DNA of 5,016 nucleotides from Verrucomicrobiota bacterium (GTDB lineage: Bacteria; Verrucomicrobiota; Verrucomicrobiia; Limisphaerales; UBA1100), in NCBI GenBank assembly GCA_015660155.1, contig DQLO01000274.1, forward strand, positions 1-5,016, given 5' to 3'. Below are positions 1 to 5,016 of the stretch, piece by piece. Position 1 is the stretch's first letter. Each line of letters begins with the position of its first letter. The notes under the pieces are model-generated. The model worked only from the letters and a program-made list of their open reading frames with translations, did not search any database and had not been told where the DNA came from. The translations under genes and the position numbers were made by a program.

Positions 1-167
1 CCGTACGCATCCGCCAAGCCTACCGCCGAACCCTCGGCCGCAACCCCACCGCCCGCGAACGCGAAATCATTTTGACTTTCCTTGCCAACGAAAAAGACCC
101 AACCAAGGCATGGCCCCAAATCCTCCACGGCCTTTATGCCAGCTTGGATTTTCGGTTTTTGAATTAA
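1..167 (+). CDS. C-terminal end of a PSD1 (DUF1553-type) protein, 5' part outside window
   Basis: An open frame enters from the left edge (first full codon at base 3) and gives 54 residues before a TAA stop at 165-167. It contains AYRRTLGRNPTARERE, then a FL, then W-x-x-I-L-x-G-L-Y-A-S-x-D-F-R-F-L-N at the very end. This matches the usual end of PSD1/DUF1553 proteins: a YRxxLGRxPT-type helix, a variable linker and a final W..L..(L)..S.(E/D)F..(L/V)N. The minus-strand DUF1549/1553 protein in this window ends in a similar way (LLARNPSDAER ... LVWALLSSTEFFVNH), so the two are probably distant paralogues. Proteins of this family are usually exported and often carry cytochrome-like domains upstream, which cannot be seen here. 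The stop overlaps the stop of the convergent WD40 gene by 4 bp. No start, signal peptide or haem motif is visible; the family call rests on the tail alone. Confidence 0.72.
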   Translation, partial: VRIRQAYRRTLGRNPTAREREIILTFLANEKDPTKAWPQILHGLYASLDFRFLN

Positions 168-1237
168 GCCGGCAACTCGAACACATGCACCGGGGAGGTA
201 TTGCCGCTGTAGTTGCCTTCTTTGTCGAGGCGGCGGCCGTTGCCGTTGCTGCCTCGGCTGGTGCTAGTGAGGGTGAAGTGTTGATGATCCGGATGCAGCG
301 CGAGGGCGTGGATGTTGGCGATTTTTGTGCTGGAATAAAACGGCTCCTTTTCGCCGGGCCGAATGAAGAAGGTGGTGCCGCGGCCGGTGACGCCGCTGGT
401 GGCGCAGAGGAGGTAGCCTTTTGGATGCCACGCGACGTCGGTGATGAAGGCGTCGTTTTCCACGCCGAACTGGTAGCGTTGGGTTGACTTGCCGGTGGCG
501 TAGTCGAGCCAATCGAGCGTGGGGATGCCCTGCATGGTGCCGCCATCGGTGGGGGCGCAGCCGACGGCCAACAGCGTTTTGCCGTCCTCGAGAAACACGA
601 GCCGCGTAAGGCCGCACACGTCCTGAATGCGGGCGAGTTTGTAAAATTCGTTCAGCGTAAATTCGCGCTCGATTATTTTTGTGGTAAAATTCCAAACGCG
701 CACCACGCCCTTGGCGTCGCCGAACACCACGCGTTGGCCATCGGGCTGAAAGGTCACGGCAAAAATTTCTTCCGCGCCTTTCCATTCGGCGATGCGTTTG
801 CCGGCGTGGCTCCACAGCCACACCGCGCCATCGCGGCCGACGGTCGCGAGGTGCTTTTTGCTTACGGCGATCTGCCGCAGCCAGCCGTCGTGGGCGGTTT
901 TTTGACTCCAATGCACCTTGAGCTTTTGGCCTTCGTAATCGGTGCAACGCAATTGGCCCCAGCTATCGCCGGTGAAAATGTGTTTGGCCTTGGGATGAAA
1001 TCCCATCGCGCCCACCCACGCGTGATGGCCGGCGAGGTTTGGCAGCGGTTGCCATTCGATTTTCTTTTCGTCGCCTTCCTTTTCCGGCGCCACCTCGGCG
1101 CGATGCCAGCGGTGCACTTGGGCGTCCATACCGCCGGCGATGAGGTGGGTGCCGTCGGGGCTGAAGCGCGTGCAAAGCAGTTGGCGTTCCGATTCCAAAA
1201 CCTGCAACTGCTTCGGTTCTTTCTTGGGATCAGCCAT
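164..1237 (-). CDS. WD40-repeat beta-propeller protein, cytosolic, third gene of the DUF1549/DUF1501 cassette
   Basis: Encodes 357 residues starting MADPKKEPKQ. WD40-like blades are visible through their FSPDG-, FHPK-, FQPDG- and WHPKG-type strands and the closing WD-type dipeptides. Approximate blades are residues 16-45, 68-100, 115-143 (ending VWLW), 154-183 (ending VRVWNF), 207-245 (ending LDWLD), 263-293 and 306-353. About seven would make one closed propeller. There is no signal peptide, lipobox or membrane segment, so a cytoplasmic scaffold or interaction role is likely; no catalytic motif is seen. The start at 1237 was chosen because its ATG shares its A with the TGA of the DUF1501 gene. 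The frame stays open another 80 codons upstream, but that part is Arg/His/Pro-rich out-of-frame translation of the DUF1501 gene. A GGAG (1251-1248) lies 10 nt before the ATG. The stop overlaps the convergent gene at 164-167. WD40 genes accompanying DUF1501/DUF1549 pairs are common in planctomycetes and verrucomicrobia; their function is unproven. Confidence 0.88.
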   Translation of the reverse strand: MADPKKEPKQLQVLESERQLLCTRFSPDGTHLIAGGMDAQVHRWHRAEVAPEKEGDEKKIEWQPLPNLAGHHAWVGAMGFHPKAKHIFTGDSWGQLRCTDYEGQKLKVHWSQKTAHDGWLRQIAVSKKHLATVGRDGAVWLWSHAGKRIAEWKGAEEIFAVTFQPDGQRVVFGDAKGVVRVWNFTTKIIEREFTLNEFYKLARIQDVCGLTRLVFLEDGKTLLAVGCAPTDGGTMQGIPTLDWLDYATGKSTQRYQFGVENDAFITDVAWHPKGYLLCATSGVTGRGTTFFIRPGEKEPFYSSTKIANIHALALHPDHQHFTLTSTSRGSNGNGRRLDKEGNYSGNTSPVHVFELPA

Positions 1238-1239
1238 CA
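1235..1239 (-). other. TGATG stop/start overlap between DUF1501 and WD40 genes
   Basis: On the minus strand the TGA stop of the DUF1501 gene (1239-1237) and the ATG of the WD40 gene (1237-1235) share one A. Such overlaps usually give translational coupling by ribosome re-initiation. A modest GGAG 10 nt before the ATG may help. Confidence 0.85.
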
Positions 1240-2517
1240 CGCGAGGACTCCGGGGATGACGCCCATGTCGTCGTGGGCAATGGGCAGGGGTTGGCCGCCG
1301 TTGTCGAATTCCACCGCATCGGGGTTGATGCCCAGCGCGCGGAACCACGTGTGGAACATATGACCGATATCGTATTCGTCGCCTTTGACAAATGTGCCTT
1401 GGGCGTTGGTAGCGCCGATGACCGCGCCCGCGTTGATGCCGCAACCGGCCAGCGCGATGGTCCATGCCTCGGGCCAATGATCGCGCCCGGCGTGGCCGTT
1501 GATGCGCGGCGTGCGGCCGAACTCGCTCATGGCGATGACCAGCGTATGGTCGAGCTGGCCGGTGGCCTCGAGGTCCTCCAGCACGGCGGCGAAGGCTTGG
1601 TCGAAACGATTCACGAGACTCACCGTGCCGTTGAAATGATCGCCGTGCGTGTCCCAGCCGTAGCTGTTGACCTTCACAAACCGACAGCCCGCCTCAAGCA
1701 GTTTGCGGCCGATGAGCATGTGTTGGCCGAGCAGATGATTGCCGTAGCGATCCTTTTCTTTTTGCGGATATTTGCTGGTATCAAAAATCTCTCGGCGCTT
1801 AAGCAAGATTTCGGCGGTGTCGAACACGTACGTGTTGGCCTCGTTGTTGGCTTTGCGGCGCGGCTGAGCGTAGTTGAAATTGAATGCGCGGCGCAGTTCA
1901 TTGCGGGCGGTGTCCTGCTCGGGCGAGAGGGTGGCGGGCCGCAAAAAATTCGGCGGCGGCTGGCCATCACCAAACGCCAGCGCGCCATACTTGGGGCCAA
2001 GAAATCCGGCGTCGGTGGGCTTGAACCCGCCACTGCCGGGCTTCACCCACACATACGGCGGCAACCCGCTCGCGGTGGGGCCCATCAGCTGAGCAACGGC
2101 GGAGCCGAAGTACGGATAAATCACGCCGCGATTTTTGGGGTCGCCGCGTTGGATGCGCGGCACGCCGGCGGAGTGCGAATTATCCTGCGTGCGCATGGCG
2201 CGCACGAGGCAGATTTTATCCATCTTCTTGGCCATGCGCGGCATCAGCTCGCTCACGTGAATGCCCGGCAGCTTGGTGGGAATGCTGCGGAACGGCCCGC
2301 CAAACTGCGTGTTCGGCTTTGGATCCCAACTCTCGAGCTGACTCATTCCGCCATCGAGCCAAATAAAGAGCACCTGCTTTTCCTTTTGCTTGAGCACTTC
2401 GCCCACTGCGGGCGAAACCAATCCGCCCAGCGCACCCGCCGCCGCCGCGCCGCCCATGCCGCCCAGCCATTGCCGGCGGGAAAGCGCGTGCTCGTTGGGT
2501 TTGCAAAGTGGATTCAT
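1237..2517 (-). CDS. DUF1501 family protein with twin-arginine (Tat) signal, alkaline-phosphatase-like fold
   Basis: Encodes 426 residues. The N-terminus has a Tat motif, SRRQWLG (residues 13-19), followed by a Gly/Ala-rich hydrophobic stretch (about 20-38), so a folded protein is probably exported. DUF1501 signature blocks follow in order: FIWLDGGMSQLESWDPKP (51-68), LVRAM (104-108), NSYGWDTHGDHF (284-295), AMSEFGRTPRING (329-341) and GRDHWP (344-349). The family belongs to the alkaline phosphatase/sulfatase-like superfamily, and the Asp/His residues of these blocks are plausible metal ligands. The substrate is unknown; sulfatase or phosphatase activity is inferred from fold only. The start at 2517 is preferred over the more upstream ATG at 2559 because it overlaps the preceding stop as TGATG and puts the Tat motif close to the N-terminus. 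Length is typical of the family, with no frameshift or missing block. It lies between its usual partner, a DUF1549/DUF1553 gene, and a WD40 gene. Confidence 0.93.
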   Translation of the reverse strand: MNPLCKPNEHALSRRQWLGGMGGAAAAGALGGLVSPAVGEVLKQKEKQVLFIWLDGGMSQLESWDPKPNTQFGGPFRSIPTKLPGIHVSELMPRMAKKMDKICLVRAMRTQDNSHSAGVPRIQRGDPKNRGVIYPYFGSAVAQLMGPTASGLPPYVWVKPGSGGFKPTDAGFLGPKYGALAFGDGQPPPNFLRPATLSPEQDTARNELRRAFNFNYAQPRRKANNEANTYVFDTAEILLKRREIFDTSKYPQKEKDRYGNHLLGQHMLIGRKLLEAGCRFVKVNSYGWDTHGDHFNGTVSLVNRFDQAFAAVLEDLEATGQLDHTLVIAMSEFGRTPRINGHAGRDHWPEAWTIALAGCGINAGAVIGATNAQGTFVKGDEYDIGHMFHTWFRALGINPDAVEFDNGGQPLPIAHDDMGVIPGVLA

Positions 2518-2519
2518 CA
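2515..2519 (-). other. TGATG stop/start overlap between DUF1549/1553 and DUF1501 genes
   Basis: The TGA stop of the DUF1549/1553 gene (2519-2517) shares its A with the ATG of the DUF1501 gene (2517-2515), the same arrangement as at 1235-1239. No good Shine-Dalgarno sequence lies just upstream (the nearest purine run is GGAA about 17 nt away), so initiation here probably depends on coupling to the upstream gene. Confidence 0.85.
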
Positions 2520-4115
2520 GTGGTTCACAAAAAATTCCGTGGATGACAACAGCGCCCACACCAAATCGCCCACGGCATTTTGCAGTGTGGGTTGTTTTTG
2601 CAAAAACGATTTCACCATCGCGCGCTCGGCGTCGCTGGGATTGCGCGCGAGGAGGGTGAGGAAAGCTTCATTGGCAATCTTCGCGGGCTCCTTTAGTTTG
2701 ATCAACCGATCCACCAAGTTTCCCTCGCGGCGTTGCACGAGCCACAGCAGTGCCTCGTTGTTGCGGAGAAATAATGCGGCCTTGAGCGTGGGGGTCACGG
2801 CCAGTTCCGGCTCGCGCGGCGCGTTGGCGAAGGCGCCTTGAAAAAGGTCGCCAAAACTTTTCAACGAATGCGCGTCCTCTTCGTCCAGTTTAGTAACGCG
2901 ATCCCGTTCGCCGGTGGCCAGCAATACGCTGCGCAGCAACGGCTCGGCGGCGATGGGGCGTTCCTTGGCGGACGCAAACAGGTGCTCCGGAGCGCCGCCC
3001 TTGGGCAGCACGCTGCTGCGTTGGTAAGTTTGCGTACGCGCCAGTTCGCGGAAGAGCCATTTCAAATCAAACTTGTGCGCCACCAATTCCTTGGCCAACA
3101 GGTCGAGCAACTCCGGATGCGATGGCGGATTCTTCGTGTGCGTCAAATCCAGCGGCTCGATGAGCCCGCGACCCATCATCAAAAACCACGCGCGGTTGGC
3201 GATGTTACGGGCGAAGTAGGGATTCTCCGGCGTGGCCATCCGCGTGGCGATTTCCCGAAGCGGGCTAAACTTCAATCGGCCGCTCACGCCTTTTTTCTTG
3301 TCGGGCTTCACCGCCCATTCCTCGCCTTTTTTGAATTCCGGAATTGTGATCGGCACGCCAAAGGGCACGCGCGGGCCGGTGGTTTTTTTGGTCTCACTAA
3401 AAACTGAACCAAATTCCATCTCTTTTTTTAACAGACTTTCCATCGCCCACTTTACCTTGATCGTGTCGTTTGGATTTTGCAGACGCAGATTCGAGTACGC
3501 CGCGTACAAGCCCTGAAAGTCGAGCTGCTTGTAATCCTTCACCGTAAGATGGCGGTGACATTGCGCGCACTGAAGGTCCACCCCCATAAACATCCGCCCC
3601 ACATCACGCGTGAGGCCGGGGTGGTCGGTGGGGTTTTGGCCGTACTTCTCCAGCCGTTTGGTGATGAAAAACCACGCGCCCGCCTTGGCCGCATCCGTGC
3701 CCTCGGGCGCGAGCATTTCGCGCGCCATCGCGTCCCACGGTTTATTGGCTTTGAACGAAGCGACCAGCCACTTGCGCCATTCCTCCTCTTCGCCGCGGCG
3801 TTCCATCAGCAGCACGTGGAACCGATCGGCCATCGTCTCCGCCCAGCGCGCGTCGGCGAAAAGTTGGTCAATTAACTTGGCGCGCTTGTCGGCGGATGGG
3901 TTGGCGAGAAATTTCCGCGCGCCTTCGGCCGTGGGAATTTGGCCGGTGAAATCAAGATACACACGCCGCAGGAATTCCGAATCCGAAGCCGGTTCCGCCA
4001 ATGGCTGCCGACCCGCCTTGGCGGCGATGAGCTTATCGATCCGCTGAGACAAAGACTCCGCCGCCCATCCGGCGAGGACGGGCAGCAGAGCGCAAATGAA
4101 GATGATGGGCCGCAT
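2517..4115 (-). CDS. Exported DUF1549/DUF1553 (PSCyt2-PSD1) protein with single CxxCH haem-type motif
   Basis: Encodes 532 residues. A Sec-type signal peptide is seen at residues 1-19 (MRPIIFICALLPVLAGWAA). The PSCyt2/DUF1549 region spans about 22-210, with FLRRVYLDFTGQIPT (48-62), a KLIDQL/WAETMADRF segment, and GVDLQCAQCHRH (178-189). The PSD1/DUF1553 region spans about 279-530, with FARNIANRAWFLMMGRGLIEP (301-321), PSHPELLDLL (331-340), LFRELARTQTYQRSS (354-368) and a terminal TEFFVN. The C183-A-Q-C186-H187 motif is of the c-type haem-binding kind and is conserved in the family, but haem attachment is not proven; these are the only two cysteines in the mature part. No separate PSCyt1 cytochrome domain precedes it, and it is shorter than many planctomycete relatives. 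The ATG at 4115 was chosen over the GTG at 4151 because it places the signal peptide at the N-terminus; GAAAG lies just upstream. The stop overlaps the DUF1501 start. Confidence 0.92.
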   Translation of the reverse strand: MRPIIFICALLPVLAGWAAESLSQRIDKLIAAKAGRQPLAEPASDSEFLRRVYLDFTGQIPTAEGARKFLANPSADKRAKLIDQLFADARWAETMADRFHVLLMERRGEEEEWRKWLVASFKANKPWDAMAREMLAPEGTDAAKAGAWFFITKRLEKYGQNPTDHPGLTRDVGRMFMGVDLQCAQCHRHLTVKDYKQLDFQGLYAAYSNLRLQNPNDTIKVKWAMESLLKKEMEFGSVFSETKKTTGPRVPFGVPITIPEFKKGEEWAVKPDKKKGVSGRLKFSPLREIATRMATPENPYFARNIANRAWFLMMGRGLIEPLDLTHTKNPPSHPELLDLLAKELVAHKFDLKWLFRELARTQTYQRSSVLPKGGAPEHLFASAKERPIAAEPLLRSVLLATGERDRVTKLDEEDAHSLKSFGDLFQGAFANAPREPELAVTPTLKAALFLRNNEALLWLVQRREGNLVDRLIKLKEPAKIANEAFLTLLARNPSDAERAMVKSFLQKQPTLQNAVGDLVWALLSSTEFFVNH

Positions 4116-4166
4116 CGGTCTTTCGACGCTAACGCCCGCGCCCGGCTTCACCGAGCCTCGTGGCGA

Positions 4167-4592
4167 TTATTTCTTTTCGCCTTCTTTGTCGGGGCCGGTT
4201 TCTTCAGGAACTATTTCTTCTTTTGGAGCTGTTCCCTCGGCAGGCCCAGCCTTCCTGGCGGCTTCCAACTTGGCGAGGTATTTCGCAGGATCTTTGTTGA
4301 AGTCTTTCAAGCAACCTTCACAGCAAAATTTGACTGTGATTCCCTCGTGCACATGCACAAAAGGCTCGCCCATGCTGTCGAGTTTCGAATCCTCCACCAA
4401 ACAGGTGGTCATCGGATAATCATCCGTGGCTGCGACATTTTCATTGCCGCCCCCGTCGCCGTGGTCGTGGCCATGGCCATCGTGATCGTGGCCGTCTCCG
4501 TCAGTGTGTTCGTGGTCGTGGGCTTCTCCGCAGCCGAGGAATAAACCGGCGGCAACGAAGGTGATGGGAATGAGTTTGAGTATCGTGTTCAT
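4167..4592 (-). CDS. His-rich lipoprotein with YHS/TRASH-like metal-binding Cys domain
   Basis: Encodes 141 residues. The N-terminus (MNTILKLIPITFVAAGLFLGC) is a signal peptide ending in a probable lipobox, with lipidation at Cys21; Phe at -3 is not ideal, so cleavage as a non-lipidated protein is possible. Residues 25-44 hold eight His interleaved with Asp and Gly, a typical loose metal-binding stretch. Residues 58-110 form a YHS/TRASH-like unit: DYPMTTC (C64), SMGEP, then KFCCEGCLKDFNKDPAKYL with C90, C91 and C94. Such domains bind metals such as zinc or copper; which metal is not shown here. The C-terminal 30 residues are Glu/Pro/Lys-rich and probably disordered. The start at 4592 was chosen because the upstream ATG at 4649 would add 19 polar residues before the signal peptide. 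It is the first gene of the minus-strand block, 51 bp before the DUF1549/1553 gene with no clear terminator between, so co-transcription is plausible but not certain. Confidence 0.82.
   Translation of the reverse strand: MNTILKLIPITFVAAGLFLGCGEAHDHEHTDGDGHDHDGHGHDHGDGGGNENVAATDDYPMTTCLVEDSKLDSMGEPFVHVHEGITVKFCCEGCLKDFNKDPAKYLAKLEAARKAGPAEGTAPKEEIVPEETGPDKEGEKK
4461..4520 (-). repeat. Low-complexity His/Asp/Gly codon repeat
   Basis: The plus strand shows repeated GTGGTCGTGG-like units (for example at 4461-4470 and 4512-4521). They encode the H-D-H/G-H-D-H run, residues 25-44, of the lipoprotein. It is an in-frame coding repeat that could expand or contract by codon pairs, not a separate element. 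Confidence 0.7.
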
Positions 4593-4669
4593 TTGTATGC
4601 GGAAATTCTGCCCGATTACTGAAAATGTAGCCAGTCTTTTATAGGACATTTTTTACCCCGGACGCTCTG

Positions 4670-4698
4670 TGGAATCTTCAAAGCCCAAGGGGATTCCA
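4670..4698. repeat. Inverted repeat, 7-bp arms
   Basis: TGGAATC (4670-4676) pairs with GATTCCA (4692-4698) around a 15-nt loop. There is no following T-run, so it is not a typical intrinsic terminator. It could be an operator half-site pair or chance. Confidence 0.35.
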
Positions 4699-4715
4699 AT
4701 TCCACCAAATCGCAA

Positions 4716-4738
4716 ATTGAATTCCTCCGGGGTTCAAT
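4716..4738 (+). repeat. Hairpin with 10-bp stem and 3-nt loop in the MBL gene leader
   Basis: ATTGAATTCC (4716-4725) can pair with GGGGTTCAAT (4729-4738) around TCC. Eight pairs are Watson-Crick and two are G-T (G-U in RNA), so the fold is better as RNA than as a DNA operator. It lies 39 bp before the MBL gene start and may sit in its 5' leader. No T-run follows. Confidence 0.4.
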
Positions 4739-4777
4739 CCCATTGCAATTTTGCCCCCAATGTGAATGATGCCCGCC

Positions 4778-5016
4778 ATGAAACGCACGCTATTGGCTCT
4801 TGTGGCTGGATTGGGTTTGGCCATTTCCGGGCAGGCGGAGAAAACGCTGGAGGTGTATTGGGTGGATGTGGAAGGCGGTGCGGCAACGCTCATCGTCACG
4901 CCGGCCGGGCAATCCATTCTCATCGACAGCGGCAACCCCGGCACCCGCGATGCCGGCCGCATTCACGCCGTGGCCACGAAACAGGCGGGGCTCAAGAAAA
5001 TTGATTTTCTCATCAC
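4778..5016 (+). CDS. Secreted metallo-beta-lactamase-fold hydrolase, N-terminal part
   Basis: An ATG at 4778 opens a frame that runs off the right edge after 79 full codons. Residues 1-20 (MKRTLLALVAGLGLAISGQA) form a clear Sec signal peptide. The mature start EVYWVDVEGGAATLIVTP, then QSILIDSGNPG and KKIDFLI, matches the first two beta-strands and the following helix/strand of MBL-fold hydrolases, as in ComEC-type and related proteins. The metal-binding HxHxDH motif would be expected within the next few codons, just beyond the window (the last two bases, AC, fit the Thr that commonly precedes it). An in-frame ATG at 4769 would add only three residues (MPA) and cannot be excluded. No Shine-Dalgarno sequence is evident for either start. 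The substrate cannot be told. It is divergent from the lipoprotein block and shares its intergenic region. Confidence 0.85.
   Translation, partial: MKRTLLALVAGLGLAISGQAEKTLEVYWVDVEGGAATLIVTPAGQSILIDSGNPGTRDAGRIHAVATKQAGLKKIDFLI

Larger units (their letters stand above)
4593..4777. promoter_or_regulatory. Divergent intergenic region holding promoters for the lipoprotein block (-) and the MBL-fold gene (+)
   Basis: These 185 bp separate two divergent genes, so both promoters should lie here. The region is more AT-rich than its surroundings, with TATAAA on the minus strand (4643-4638) as a possible -10-like element and no convincing -35 partner. Several short inverted repeats occur in its right half, listed separately. 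Neither gene has a recognisable Shine-Dalgarno sequence. No small gene is supported here: frames crossing it have no credible start or composition. Confidence 0.4.

Noticed and set aside
1238..1477. An 80-residue N-terminal extension of the WD40 protein
   Set aside because: The extension is Arg/His/Pro-rich and reads the DUF1501 gene out of frame. The ATG at 1237, coupled to the DUF1501 stop, is a better start.
1273..2841. A 522-codon plus-strand open frame antisense to the DUF1501 and DUF1549/1553 genes
   Set aside because: Its translation has no recognisable family motif and is Arg/Ala/His-rich. The opposite strand encodes well-conserved DUF1501 and DUF1553 motifs, so this is a GC-driven shadow frame.
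3423..3429. Run of seven T (AAAAAAA on the coding strand), a possible slippery frameshift site
   Set aside because: It encodes Lys-Lys in an uninterrupted frame; similar short A-runs occur nearby (3383-3389) in Lys codons. There is no broken frame that a shift would restore.
4116..4151. GTG start at 4151 for the DUF1549/1553 protein, adding 12 residues
   Set aside because: The extra residues (MKPGAGVSVERP) would precede an otherwise perfect signal peptide; the ATG at 4115 fits better.
4461..4521. Possible direct-repeat or CRISPR-like array from GTGGTCGTGG units
   Set aside because: The units are irregular and in frame with His/Asp/Gly codons of the lipoprotein; there are no spacers.
4678..4962. 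Minus-strand frame of 94 codons across the intergenic region and MBL gene
   Set aside because: It is antisense to the well-supported signal peptide and MBL motifs, with no family resemblance and no sensible start signal.

Overview
The window looks like a chromosomal segment of a bacterium of the Planctomycetes-Verrucomicrobia (PVC) group, more likely a verrucomicrobial or related lineage than a classical planctomycete. The basis is the gene content: PSCyt2/PSD1 (DUF1549/DUF1553) proteins, a Tat-exported DUF1501 protein and a companion WD40 protein form a cassette expanded almost only in that group. The DNA is moderately GC-rich and Shine-Dalgarno sequences are weak. The phylum call is inference; no rRNA or other marker gene is present.

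Layout from left to right. Bases 1-167 (+) are the 3' end of a PSD1 (DUF1553-type) gene whose body lies outside the window. It converges on, and overlaps by 4 bp, the end of a minus-strand gene block. That block is transcribed right to left: a His-rich lipoprotein with a YHS/TRASH-like Cys domain (4592-4167), a signal-peptide-bearing DUF1549/DUF1553 protein with one CxxCH haem-type motif (4115-2517), a DUF1501 protein with a twin-arginine leader (2517-1237), and a cytosolic WD40 beta-propeller protein (1237-164). The last three are joined by two identical TGATG stop/start overlaps, so they are very probably co-translated. The lipoprotein is 51 bp upstream with no obvious terminator between, so it may belong to the same transcript. 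A 185-bp divergent intergenic region (4593-4777) with short inverted repeats separates this block from the 5' end of a secreted metallo-beta-lactamase-fold protein (4778 to the window end, +).

How the genes may work together: the DUF1549/1553 and DUF1501 products are predicted to be exported and are nearly always encoded side by side in this group, but their biochemical role is not established. The WD40 protein has no export signal, which leaves open how it relates to its exported neighbours. The lipoprotein suggests metal handling at the envelope. No RNA gene, CRISPR array, insertion sequence or complete mobile element was found. There is no stretch over 300 bases without a gene.
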